This document shows, one piece after another, positions 7,595 through 16,604 of a stretch of DNA of 64,000 nt. Every line of letters begins with the position of its first letter. The stretch's first letter is position 1. Under the pieces are notes generated by a model that worked only from the letters and a program-made list of their open reading frames with translations, searched no databases and was not told the DNA's origin. Both the position numbers and the translations under genes were made by a program. The stretch is from positions 558,001-622,000 of the forward strand of contig NZ_RQJO01000008.1 of assembly GCF_003858635.1 (NCBI RefSeq), written 5' to 3'. Source of the stretch: Larkinella rosea. GTDB taxonomy: Bacteria; Bacteroidota; Bacteroidia; Cytophagales; Spirosomataceae.

Positions 7595-8011
7595 ATGAAA
7601 TCAGAAAACCAATCGTCGCCGGAGCGAGCCGAACCGACCAAAGCAGAACTGGACATTCTCACGGTATTGTGGAAACACGGTCCATCTACCGTGCGGTTCG
7701 TCCATGAGCAGCTCAATACATTCAAGGAAGTGAATTATACGACGACCTTGAAACAGATGCAGCTGATGGCCGAAAAGGGGCTGTTGAGTCGGGACGAAAG
7801 CCAGATGAAGCACGTTTATGGCGTGGCCGAAGAGGAACAGAAAACCAAAAGCTATCTGCTAGACCGCTTCGTCAATCACCTCTATGAAGGTTCGGCTGGG
7901 AATCTGGTGATGCAATTGCTGGATTCCAAAAAAGCCTCGAAAGATGAAATAAAAGCCATTCGGGCGCTGCTGGATAAACTGGATGAAGAAGAACCAACTA
8001 CACAACAATGA
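7595..8011 (+). CDS. BlaI/MecI/CopY family transcriptional repressor
   Basis: 138 residues. A winged-helix domain spans about 15-80 (LDILTVLWKHGPSTVRFVHEQ, then NYTTTLKQMQLMAEKGLL), followed by a C-terminal dimerisation region. The family represses beta-lactamase or other stress genes until cleaved by a partner M56 protease. The protease gene overlaps its stop by four bases (ATGA at 8008-8011), a classical blaI-blaR1 arrangement. No beta-lactamase gene is nearby, so the signal and targets are unknown. There is no alternative in-frame start before the DNA-binding domain. Confidence 0.92.
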   Translation: MKSENQSSPERAEPTKAELDILTVLWKHGPSTVRFVHEQLNTFKEVNYTTTLKQMQLMAEKGLLSRDESQMKHVYGVAEEEQKTKSYLLDRFVNHLYEGSAGNLVMQLLDSKKASKDEIKAIRALLDKLDEEEPTTQQ

Positions 8012-9666
8012 ACGCCATGAAAATTCCCTTCGATCACCTGATGGCCCAGCCCTGGGTCCAAAAAATCGGACTGACCCTCCTGCATTCGCTCTGGCAGGGT
8101 TTGCTGCTTGCGGTTTTGGCCGGATTGATCCTGGCCCTGACCCGCAAGGCCGAATCCCGGTTGCGGTACTGGCTTTTCGTCGGCTTGTTAGGTTTGTTCG
8201 CGCTGGGCATCGGAGTTACGCTCTACCTCCAGTTTGATCAGAAAGCGGTTTTTCCGGTTACGGAGCGGCAGACTTTGCCAAATACCAGCTCTGCTACCTT
8301 TTCGGTTTCCGTCAGCGCAAAACCGCTTGAATCCTATGTCACAAACGGTTTTGCGTTGATTGCGCAGTATTCGTCTCCCCTGGTGTTGATCTGGCTGCTG
8401 GTTTTGTTCCTGAAAAGCGTTCAATTGGTCAGGAGTCTGTACCACCTGAATTACCTGCAACGAAAACAGACGGTTTCGATTGGTTCGCATTGGGAAAATC
8501 AGGTGAAAATTCTGGCCGGGCAACTGGGCATCCCGCGAACCATCCGCGTGATGCAATCGGCACTGGTAAAATCGCCGATGATTTTGGGGCATTTCAAGCC
8601 CGTCATTCTCGTTCCACTGGGCATCCTGACCGCCATTCCGCCGGAAGAAATCGAGCTGATGTTGCTGCACGAACTGGCGCACATCAAGCGGCTGGATTTT
8701 GTGGTCAATCTGCTGCAACACCTGCTGGAACTCCTGTTTTTCTTCAATCCGGCGATTTTATGGATCTCATCGCTGATCCGGGCCGAACGCGAAGCCTGCT
8801 GCGATGATCTGGTGGTTTCGTATGCCGGAAGCAAGCGAAACTACATCCGGGCGCTGTTGTCATTTCGTGAATATGAATTGGAAGAATCGGGTTATGCGCT
8901 GGCTTTCGCTAAAAAAAGAGGATTGCTCCAGCGGGTCGAACGGCTGGTTTCCCAAACGAATACGACGCTGGACCTCCCGGAAAAAGTCGTACTTTCCATC
9001 TCGGTTCTATTGGTTGCCACCATCGGTTTTCTGTACGCACAACCGGCTGAAAAATCCCCAAAACCGGCTGTTGGTACGGAGATGAAACAAAACGGATTCC
9101 GCCCGAACCGGGTTGAAGTTAACCCGCTGACCCGCAAAAAGGGGGATCAATCCATCAAAGAAATCGGACCGGATTTATCAAAAAATGAAACACTGAAAGC
9201 CGGTGATCGGCTCAAAACCGGTCAGCTTCCCAACGGTTTTAGCCCGAACCATAGCCAGCGATTTCAGGATGTGCGGGATCATTCCAACTCGTTGCAGCGG
9301 CCGGCGTATCGCCCGGATTCGCTCGCTGGATTGACTGGCCTGCAACCGTTGCAGACTGCCTTGCAGCCAACGCTTCGGGATTCTCTTCCGGAATTGTACC
9401 ACAAACCGGAGCTGAAACTCAACCGGCTTGCCTATTCACCAAAACCGCTCAGTGTAAAGAAGTCCGTTACCGATCAGATCATCGATGAGATTGTTAACGC
9501 CGGGCTGAGCCCCAAACGAGAAGGTTTGTCCTTTCACATTACGAATGATTTCCTGATCGTCAACGGCGTCAAACAGTCCGACGAAGTTCATCATCAGATT
9601 GTTTCCAGGTTCGTTAAAAAACCGGGCGACCTCGTCGACTTTACCTACCGGAACACGAATCCGTAA
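8008..9666 (+). CDS. M56 family (BlaR1/MecR1-like) membrane metalloprotease
   Basis: 552 residues. Hydrophobic segments near 22-45, 55-75 and 120-140; zinc motif HELAH at 221-225 (in LLHELAHIKRLDF), with the downstream REACCDDLV (261-269) supplying a third ligand; a further membrane segment near 330-345. It probably cleaves the BlaI-type repressor when a signal is sensed. The C-terminal 200 residues are not a penicillin-binding sensor: they are a low-complexity, P/L/K-rich stretch with recurring words (SPKP, NRL, GLQPLQTALQPTL), ending in a small domain (about 475-552). The sensed ligand is therefore unlikely to be a classical beta-lactam. Overlaps the repressor gene by 4 bases. Confidence 0.9.
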   Translation: MNAMKIPFDHLMAQPWVQKIGLTLLHSLWQGLLLAVLAGLILALTRKAESRLRYWLFVGLLGLFALGIGVTLYLQFDQKAVFPVTERQTLPNTSSATFSVSVSAKPLESYVTNGFALIAQYSSPLVLIWLLVLFLKSVQLVRSLYHLNYLQRKQTVSIGSHWENQVKILAGQLGIPRTIRVMQSALVKSPMILGHFKPVILVPLGILTAIPPEEIELMLLHELAHIKRLDFVVNLLQHLLELLFFFNPAILWISSLIRAEREACCDDLVVSYAGSKRNYIRALLSFREYELEESGYALAFAKKRGLLQRVERLVSQTNTTLDLPEKVVLSISVLLVATIGFLYAQPAEKSPKPAVGTEMKQNGFRPNRVEVNPLTRKKGDQSIKEIGPDLSKNETLKAGDRLKTGQLPNGFSPNHSQRFQDVRDHSNSLQRPAYRPDSLAGLTGLQPLQTALQPTLRDSLPELYHKPELKLNRLAYSPKPLSVKKSVTDQIIDEIVNAGLSPKREGLSFHITNDFLIVNGVKQSDEVHHQIVSRFVKKPGDLVDFTYRNTNP

Positions 9667-9759
9667 CCAACTTAACAGCTCCCTTTTACTCACTTACTTT
9701 TGGTAAGCAGGGATTGCTTTGCCTGCTGAAATTCGAAACAGACCTCCATCGCAGCTTTC

Positions 9760-12210
9760 ATGAAAACGAAAATTCGGGTGATTTTCACCCTATGGATAAC
9801 TAGTGCCCAACTAATCGGATGGGCTCAGTCGCCGGTCCAGTTGAGCGGGCAGGTGATCACCGCCGATCAAAAACCGGTTGATGCGGCAGCGGTTTCGGTG
9901 GTGCATGCGGCCGATTCCAGTCTGGTGAAAGCCGAGCTGACGGAGGTCGGCGGCACGTTCCGCTTCATGAATTTAAAAGCCGGGTCTTATTTCATCACCG
10001 TCAGCGCGCTGGGATTCGAACCGTATTGGAGTCAACGGATTGAACTAACGGATGCTGAAACCGTTCGGACACTGGAGCCTTTCCGGCTGCGCATTTCGGC
10101 CATCAAACTGAACGAAGTGGTCGTGACGGCCAAAAAAGAATTCGTGGAATACAAACTGGACCGAACCGTCGTGAATGTGGACGCACTTTTGTCGAATGCC
10201 GGAACCAACATTCTGGAGGTGTTGCAGAAAGCGCCCGGCGTGATGGTCGATCAGGATGGCAACATCAGTCTGAAAGGGCAATCCGGCGTTTTGGTGCTGA
10301 TCGATAACCGCCCGACTTACCTGTCGGCGACTGATTTGGCGGCTTATCTGAAATCGCTTCCGTCGGGCACGATCGACCAGATCGAACTGATGACTAATCC
10401 GCCCGCCCGGTATGATGCCGCCGGAAAGGCCGGAGTCATCAACATCAAGACCAAAAAGTCAAAAATTGAAGGCTTTAACGGAAGCCTATCGGCCAATCTG
10501 GGCCGGGCGTTTTATTGGCGGCACAGCGAAACCGTTAACCTGAATTACCGTAAAAACCGGTTCAATTTCTTTCTCAACGGCGGTTTTAATAGCCAGGATA
10601 CCTGGCGGAAACTCGCGATTGAACGGCGGTATTACGGAGAAAACCAGCGGCTGAACACCATTTTTTCCCAGACCTCGTATTTCTATCCGCACAACCGTAC
10701 CCCGACGTTCAAGGCGGGAATGGATTTTTACGTCAATCCGAAAACGACAGTTGGTTTCGTTTTTACAGGTTCCTATGCGTTCAACCACGAAACAAGATCG
10801 GTCAACAGTGCACTGCTTGATGCAGAAAGTCAGTCCGATTCGCTGATCGAAGCCGCTAATTCGCAGCGGAGCCAGTTTCGGCAGAACGGGATCAACCTGA
10901 ATTTTACGCATCAATACGACAGCACCGGACGTTCGATTTCCGTGGATCTGGATCATGTCGGCTACCGGATTTCGACACAGCAACAATTTCAGAACCGGTT
11001 TCTGGATGCCAGTTCCACCGAGAAAAACCGGGAGAATATCCGCGCCGACCTGCCCTCCAACGTCGCGATTTACACACTCCGGTCGGATTACAATCATCCA
11101 TTGAAGAACAAAGCCAGTCTGGCGGCTGGCGTTAAAAGCAGTTACGTCGCAACGGATAATGCCGCGAATTACTTCACGCAAACGGCTTCGACCGAAACGC
11201 CGGATCTCGACAAAACGAACCGGTTTCGATACACTGAAAACATCAATGCGGCTTACCTGAATGTCAACGGCGAGATGGGCCGCTTTTCGTTCCAAACCGG
11301 TTTACGACTCGAAAATACCAACGCGTACGGGCATCAGTTGGGGAATGCAATCAAACCGGATTCGACGTTCCGGCGAAATTACACCAATCTTTTTCCGACA
11401 GTTTATCTGTCTTACCGGCTCGACAGCAATCAGAACAACCTGATTTTTTCGTACGGGCGACGCATCGGGCGGCCTTATTACCAGGATCTGAATCCCTTCG
11501 TTTTTCTGCTCGACAAGTTTACCTATTTTGCCGGAAATCCCTTCCTGCGCCCCGAATTTGGCCATAAGTTTGAGTTGAAATTTACGCACAAAAACCGCTT
11601 CAATGTCGCACTGATGTACAATTACGTCACCAATATGAATAGCGAAACGATTGAGCAGCAGGGCGCTATTTTTATCAGCCGGACGGGGAATATTGGCTAC
11701 CTGCAATTTGGCGGTATTTCGGTCAATACCACCCTCAAAGCCGGGAATTGGTGGACGTGTAATCTTTACGCCGAAGTCATCAAAAACCGCTTTGCGGGCT
11801 TGCCGGGAACCGGCGGACTCGTCACGGGTTCGGTCTACGGTTACATCAATCCGAGCAGCCAGTTTCTGTTTAAAAACGGCTGGAGCGCCGAGTTAAGCTG
11901 GTTTTATATCACGAGAAGCCAGAGCGCCCAGTTTGATAAATCGGCGCTGTTTGCCATGAATACGGGCGTTCAGAAAAAAGTGCTGGCCAACAAAGGCTCG
12001 GTGCGGCTGACGCTGCGGGATGCGTTCCGGTCGCTGCAACCCCAGGGCAAGATTCTCAACATTCCGAACGCGACGGCCAGCTACCACAATCGGTTCGACA
12101 GCCGGTCGCTGACGGTTTCGTTTACCTATAATTTCAGCAAAGGAGCCGCCGGAAAGCAGAAACGAAACACCAGTGGAGCAGGCAGCGAACAGGATCGGGT
12201 TAAGAACTGA
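9760..12210 (+). CDS. TonB-dependent-receptor-like outer-membrane beta-barrel protein
   Basis: 816 residues. Signal peptide 1-22 (cleavage after GWAQ); carboxypeptidase-regulatory-like domain about 25-110; plug-like domain about 115-235 (DRTVVNVDALLSNAGTNILE and GVINIKTKK); then a long barrel of the outer-membrane beta-barrel family 3 type. Such proteins are common after BlaI/M56 pairs in Bacteroidota. It starts 93 bases after the protease gene; that gap holds a small dyad (AGCAGG 9706-9711, CCTGCT 9722-9727) but no convincing promoter, so co-transcription is possible. Ligand unknown. It converges with the wzi-like gene, stops 6 bases apart. Confidence 0.88.
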   Translation: MKTKIRVIFTLWITSAQLIGWAQSPVQLSGQVITADQKPVDAAAVSVVHAADSSLVKAELTEVGGTFRFMNLKAGSYFITVSALGFEPYWSQRIELTDAETVRTLEPFRLRISAIKLNEVVVTAKKEFVEYKLDRTVVNVDALLSNAGTNILEVLQKAPGVMVDQDGNISLKGQSGVLVLIDNRPTYLSATDLAAYLKSLPSGTIDQIELMTNPPARYDAAGKAGVINIKTKKSKIEGFNGSLSANLGRAFYWRHSETVNLNYRKNRFNFFLNGGFNSQDTWRKLAIERRYYGENQRLNTIFSQTSYFYPHNRTPTFKAGMDFYVNPKTTVGFVFTGSYAFNHETRSVNSALLDAESQSDSLIEAANSQRSQFRQNGINLNFTHQYDSTGRSISVDLDHVGYRISTQQQFQNRFLDASSTEKNRENIRADLPSNVAIYTLRSDYNHPLKNKASLAAGVKSSYVATDNAANYFTQTASTETPDLDKTNRFRYTENINAAYLNVNGEMGRFSFQTGLRLENTNAYGHQLGNAIKPDSTFRRNYTNLFPTVYLSYRLDSNQNNLIFSYGRRIGRPYYQDLNPFVFLLDKFTYFAGNPFLRPEFGHKFELKFTHKNRFNVALMYNYVTNMNSETIEQQGAIFISRTGNIGYLQFGGISVNTTLKAGNWWTCNLYAEVIKNRFAGLPGTGGLVTGSVYGYINPSSQFLFKNGWSAELSWFYITRSQSAQFDKSALFAMNTGVQKKVLANKGSVRLTLRDAFRSLQPQGKILNIPNATASYHNRFDSRSLTVSFTYNFSKGAAGKQKRNTSGAGSEQDRVKN

Positions 12211-12216
12211 AACCGC

Positions 12217-13704
12217 TTAGCGTGAGCTGATTATTTTCCGAATACCGAGGTAACCGCCAGTAGAATTGTAGAGCAATTGGCCGTAATCCGACGCAAACGA
12301 CGCATTGATCTGAAACTCGCCCAAACCGCCCAGATCGACGGGCGCCATGAGGCTAAATAACGACGACCATTGCGTGGGTTTGCTATAATACGGGTCGTTG
12401 TAGGTACCAATGTTGCTGCTGTACGACAGTTTGCCCAGCCATTCGACGCGGCCGATGACGCCGGATAATCCGAAATGCACTAGGCTAACCCGGTTATTGG
12501 CAATGGCCCCGTTGGGAAGACCGGCCCGGACGTCATTGCCCGGTGTCATAAACGGCGAGCCAATGGTGCGGCCGTTATAAACCCAGCCATCGACGTACTG
12601 CGAGTGGTTGAAGTAATTATCCCGACCCCGTTTCGCCGGATTGTCGATCAGGAAGATGGGGCCGCCCTGGTTTTTGGTATACAGAAATTCGAACAGCGCT
12701 TCGTTGATGGAAACAAACGACCGTTCTGATCGCTTGTTTTTCAACCGGATTCCGTTCAAACCGTCGCGGATATTGGTCAGGTAAAACAACGAACCGTCGT
12801 CGTAAATACTCTGGCGGTACATCAAAAGGTTGAAGGAGCCCAACTCTGCTTCGAGCGCTAAATCGATGGTTCCGAGGTGATTACCCACCCGGTTTTCTTC
12901 AAAGCTGGGAAGTGTCGTATCGATCTTGTTCGGATTCCGGTGCGACGTCACCACAAACCAGTAGCTTTTCCAACTGCTGGGTAAATAGCCATTGTTCGTA
13001 AAAGGCCCGTAGATTTTATCGGAATAACCGCCCCACTGCACCTGATGGTTGATACCGGCATACGCCTTGAATTTCGAACCCGGTTTTCCAAGTCGTCCGT
13101 AGAGCGCTTTCTGGTGCAGATAGGTATGGCGAACAATCCGGTCGTTGTCGAACCAGCCGTGGTTGTAAAAGGCGGAAATCGCCAGGAAATTATTGGTAAA
13201 CGGAACCGGAACAAAACCCTGCGTACCGATCTGAATCACCGGAATGGGCAGGGCATTGCCCGACCAGGCAAACGAGCCGGATGTCAATGTCGTGTCCACC
13301 AACCCGTAGGTGTTCCGGCGACGGCCCGCGTAGAATTCGATCCGGCCATAACGGGCCTTGACGTAAGCTTCGGGAAGGATAATTTTTGTACTTCCGGCTA
13401 CATTGGCAACCGCTTCGACGCCGTAACCCCAGTCAAATTTTTTCTGGCGGATGATGCCGCTGTCGATGACCGGTTTTCCATAATCGGATGAAATGCCCAA
13501 TCGGAACGTGGCCGCAGGGGTTGTCGTCGGAACAATTCCGAACTGATTCGCCCGTAGCCAGAAAGGGGTTCGGTCGCCCGACGAAACGTAGGCACCTGCC
13601 TGGATATCATACCGGGTTGTTTTGGGAAAATAAGCCCGCTGAGCAACAACCGGTTTTAGAAGACAGAGAGATAGGTAAAGCGCCAGTCCGGCTTTCAGTT
13701 TCAT
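12217..13704 (-). CDS. Wzi family capsule assembly protein
   Basis: 495 residues, signal peptide 1-21 (cleavage after PVVA or PVVAQ). The early block GDRTPFWLRANQFGIVP is characteristic of the Bacteroidota Wzi family, outer-membrane barrels that help attach or organise surface polysaccharide. The rest is beta-rich with many aromatic residues. It is the last gene of the polysaccharide cluster, 24 bases after the priming transferase gene in the same direction. Confidence 0.88.
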   Translation of the reverse strand: MKLKAGLALYLSLCLLKPVVAQRAYFPKTTRYDIQAGAYVSSGDRTPFWLRANQFGIVPTTTPAATFRLGISSDYGKPVIDSGIIRQKKFDWGYGVEAVANVAGSTKIILPEAYVKARYGRIEFYAGRRRNTYGLVDTTLTSGSFAWSGNALPIPVIQIGTQGFVPVPFTNNFLAISAFYNHGWFDNDRIVRHTYLHQKALYGRLGKPGSKFKAYAGINHQVQWGGYSDKIYGPFTNNGYLPSSWKSYWFVVTSHRNPNKIDTTLPSFEENRVGNHLGTIDLALEAELGSFNLLMYRQSIYDDGSLFYLTNIRDGLNGIRLKNKRSERSFVSINEALFEFLYTKNQGGPIFLIDNPAKRGRDNYFNHSQYVDGWVYNGRTIGSPFMTPGNDVRAGLPNGAIANNRVSLVHFGLSGVIGRVEWLGKLSYSSNIGTYNDPYYSKPTQWSSLFSLMAPVDLGGLGEFQINASFASDYGQLLYNSTGGYLGIRKIISSR

Positions 13705-13728
13705 AGATATGTATAGACCTCTACACGT

Positions 13729-15111
13729 TTATTTGCCTCTTCCCTGCATCATAACGCGAACCGTTTGGACAATGAGCCAGACGTCGGTTGAAAGAGAAAC
13801 GCTTTGCAGATATTCAAGGTCATACCACAGCCGCTGCACCATCTGCTCCACATTTTCGGCGTATCCGAATTTAATTTGCCCGATGGAAGTAATACCCGGT
13901 TTTACCATCAGCAAATACTTGTATTCCGGTGATTTTTCGACGATTTGATTGATAAAATACTGCCGTTCCGGGCGTGGGCCAACCACCGACATATCCCCTT
14001 TGAGGACGTTATAAAACTGCGGAAATTCGTCGATCCGGGTTTTTCGCATAAACTTTCCCCAGGGCGTAATCCGATCGTCGTTGTCGCCCGATGAAAGTGC
14101 CGGTCCGCCCTGTTCGGCATCGGGATACATGCTGCGGAACTTATGAATCCGGAAGGGTTTCCCCCATTTTCCGATTCGCTCCTGCGAATAAAAAGCCGGT
14201 CCTTTCGAGCTTAGTTTCGTGATCAGCGCAATAACCAGGAAAAAGGGCGCGCCAACCGCCAGCACACCCGCCGAAAAAGCAATATCGAATGCCCGCTTGA
14301 ACACATTGACCTGCAAATCGTCCAGGTAATGGGTCGAAAGACTGATAACAGGCTGAACGTCATGGTATTCGACCGTGACGCCTTTGGTCAGAAACCCTTT
14401 GAAATCAACGATCAGCTTGACCTGGTAGCTGGCTTCTTCCGAGAAATCCATGATCTCGCGGAGTTGCTCGGTTTCGATATACGGCAAACAGCAATACACA
14501 CAGTCGATTTCGTTCCGCGTAATGTATTCTTTCAGGTAACTGTAATCCCCCCGCAGCGCCGTGGCATTTTCCGGATTCATTTTGTCGAAATACCCGTAAA
14601 ACTTGAAACCAATTTCCGGGTACATCTGGTAAAACGTCTGAATACTTTTGGAAAGTGGTCCGTATCCGACCACCACAAACCGCCGGGTGTTGTAGCCCAT
14701 GGCCCGGTATACCTTCAGCAAAATCAAAACCGCTGATCGCCAGAGCGAACCGGCGCAGAGAAACAACACATAGGTCAGCGCCAGGTGTTCGCGCGAGTAA
14801 TAAAAACCGCCCTGCGTAAATACCCAGAAAACCGAAACCAAAGCAATGTGTAAACCGACCAGTTTGACCAGGCCCACCAGCAGATTCTGGATGGTAAAGG
14901 TTAACCGGGAAAAATTATAAGGCTTATTCAGCAACAGAATCAGCACCCAGGCCGCATTGATAAACCAGAACAACGTCACATACGGCACATCGAATAACGA
15001 CGCTGTTGTGCCAAATTTCAGCCGGTAGGCGAGTGCAAAACAGATATCGAGAAAGATGATATCCATCGTTGCGCTAAAAGGCCGCAGTAAAAATGAAAAC
15101 CGGTGTTTCAT
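13729..15111 (-). CDS. Undecaprenyl-phosphate sugar-1-phosphate transferase (WcaJ type)
   Basis: 460 residues. Four N-terminal membrane segments (about 14-130), a nucleotide-binding-like domain (144-265; VVVGYGPLSKSIQTF), then a membrane re-entrant helix near 280-300 and the catalytic domain: FYSQERIGKWGKPFRIHKFR (307-326), RKTRIDEFPQFYNVLKGD and SVVGPRPE (375-382). It transfers the first sugar phosphate to undecaprenyl phosphate, starting repeat-unit synthesis. Likely sugars are glucose or galactose; sequence alone does not decide. It is separated from the upstream glycosyltransferase by 273 bases and may have its own promoter. Confidence 0.93.
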   Translation of the reverse strand: MKHRFSFLLRPFSATMDIIFLDICFALAYRLKFGTTASLFDVPYVTLFWFINAAWVLILLLNKPYNFSRLTFTIQNLLVGLVKLVGLHIALVSVFWVFTQGGFYYSREHLALTYVLFLCAGSLWRSAVLILLKVYRAMGYNTRRFVVVGYGPLSKSIQTFYQMYPEIGFKFYGYFDKMNPENATALRGDYSYLKEYITRNEIDCVYCCLPYIETEQLREIMDFSEEASYQVKLIVDFKGFLTKGVTVEYHDVQPVISLSTHYLDDLQVNVFKRAFDIAFSAGVLAVGAPFFLVIALITKLSSKGPAFYSQERIGKWGKPFRIHKFRSMYPDAEQGGPALSSGDNDDRITPWGKFMRKTRIDEFPQFYNVLKGDMSVVGPRPERQYFINQIVEKSPEYKYLLMVKPGITSIGQIKFGYAENVEQMVQRLWYDLEYLQSVSLSTDVWLIVQTVRVMMQGRGK

Positions 15112-15384
15112 AAGCTATTCGTTCGAAACGGCTGCTGCACACGCAGATTGATAAGCTGCCGAACCGCTTCCTCGCTAAAAATCGTAACCAATGAAAGACA
15201 CTTAGTATAAAGAGTGACGCTGATGTTTCGACGCTCTTAATAACTCCAAGTTCACGTTAATTGTACGATTTACGGCAAAAAATTATTGAAAAATAAGCCA
15301 ATATTTATCCTAAGGGACTGTTAAATTTTCAATTCTTAAGATAGTTCTATTTAATAATCAGATAGTTAAAGGTGGTTGGCTGTC
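15112..15384. other. Intergenic region upstream of the priming transferase
   Basis: 273 bases, AT-rich in its middle (15240-15360), with no open frame of note. It probably holds the promoter of the WcaJ-type gene, but I found no exact TAnnTTTG box on the minus strand and no clear terminator for the gene that ends at 15385. Confidence 0.4.
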
Positions 15385-16503
15385 TTAAAACCAGTCCGCC
15401 ATTTTCTGATTCACATAGCGGTCAAATTCCTGCCGGAAATTCTCACGGCTAAACCGCTGAGCGTGTTGATGAATCACCGCCGGATCGAACCGGTCGGCGG
15501 TCTGGTCAAATCGCTGCACGCATTCTTTGAGCGAAGCCACGGTTTGCCGATCGAAAAACAGACCGGTTTTCTGATCGACAACCGACTCCAGCACCCCGCC
15601 TTTGCCGTAGGCCAGCACGGGCGTTCCGCAGGCCTGGGCTTCGACGGGGGTGATCCCGAAATCTTCTTCGGCGGCAAAAATAAACGCTTTTGCCTTTTGC
15701 ATATACGAAGCCAGCGCATCGTCGGATTGATAACCGACCAATTCGATGTTTGGCGTGGCCAGGCGCTTTATTTTTTCGTAATCCGGGCCGTCGCCCACCA
15801 CCACCAGCCGTTTGTCGGGCATGGTTGAAAATGCTTCTACAATCAAATTAATTTTCTTGTAGGGAACCATGCGCGAAGCGGTCAGGTAATACGCTTCTTT
15901 GTGTTGGCCTAACGCAAAATGCGCCGTATCAACCGGCGGATAGATAACATCCGCTTCGCGTCCGTAAACTTTCCGGATTCGCCGGGCAATGTAGCGCGAA
16001 TTTGCCACAAAATAATCAACCCGCTGCGCTGATTGGTAGTCCCAGAGCCGGATATAGTGCAAAATTAATTTAGCAATGGCTCCACTCAGACCGGTTTTCA
16101 GACCGCTTTCGTTCAGGTACTGGTGGTACAAATCCCAGGCGTAGCGCATGGGCGAGTGGCAGTAACAGATGTGCAGCTGATTGGGGCCGGTCAGCACGCC
16201 CTTCGCCACGGCGTGGCTGCTCGACAACACCACGTCGTAGGCACTCAGGTCGAACTGTTCGATGGCCAGCGGCATAAATGGAAGGTAAGAGCGGTATTTC
16301 TTCTTCGCCCAGGGTAGTTTCTGGATAAAGCTCGTCGTAACGGTTTTATGCTGGATCAGCGGCCGTTGCGATTCGGGCAAAAAATCGACCAGCGTAAACA
16401 GGTCACTTTGCGGATAAAGTGCCAGGATTTGCTCGACCACGCTTTCCGAACCGGCAAACGTAACCAGCCACTCGTGAACAACGGCAACTTTCTTCGTGAG
16501 CAT
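15385..16503 (-). CDS. Glycosyltransferase family 4 protein (capsule cluster)
   Basis: 372 residues from ATG 16503 (MLTKKVAVVHEWLV); ten further upstream residues are open but run toward the repeat and break the normal Rossmann start. GT-B fold: N-terminal acceptor domain, then RMVPYKKINLIVEAF (donor domain), VVVGDGPDYEKIKRLA and EEDFGITPVEAQACGTPVLA, which carries the conserved E-x7-E of GT4 retaining enzymes. It resembles mannosyltransferases of the WbaZ type, though the sugar is not certain. Downstream of another GT4, from which it is separated by a 29-bp-arm inverted repeat. Confidence 0.9.
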   Translation of the reverse strand: MLTKKVAVVHEWLVTFAGSESVVEQILALYPQSDLFTLVDFLPESQRPLIQHKTVTTSFIQKLPWAKKKYRSYLPFMPLAIEQFDLSAYDVVLSSSHAVAKGVLTGPNQLHICYCHSPMRYAWDLYHQYLNESGLKTGLSGAIAKLILHYIRLWDYQSAQRVDYFVANSRYIARRIRKVYGREADVIYPPVDTAHFALGQHKEAYYLTASRMVPYKKINLIVEAFSTMPDKRLVVVGDGPDYEKIKRLATPNIELVGYQSDDALASYMQKAKAFIFAAEEDFGITPVEAQACGTPVLAYGKGGVLESVVDQKTGLFFDRQTVASLKECVQRFDQTADRFDPAVIHQHAQRFSRENFRQEFDRYVNQKMADWF

Positions 16504-16527
16504 GATTTTGTTGAGAGGATAGAGATG

Positions 16528-16604
16528 AGACAAGAGACGTTAGACAAGAGAAAAAAACCGGAGACGGCGATCGTCTTTTTTCTCTTGTCTAACGTCTCTT
16601 GTCT
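16528..16604. repeat. Large perfect inverted repeat (words AGACAAGAG and GACGTTAG)
   Basis: Left arm 16528-16556 and right arm 16576-16604 are perfect reverse complements over 29 bp, with a 19-base loop that contains its own short dyad (GACG/CGTC). The right arm includes the stop codon (16589-16591) and last codons of the glycosyltransferase at 16589-17668. It shares the GAGACAAG word with the nuoG-nuoH repeat. It lies between two minus-strand glycosyltransferase genes. Confidence 0.95.

Noticed and set aside
9706-9727. Dyad upstream of the outer-membrane barrel gene as a terminator
   Set aside because: The stem is only 6 bp with a 10-base loop and no T-run. It could be a regulator site, but evidence is thin.
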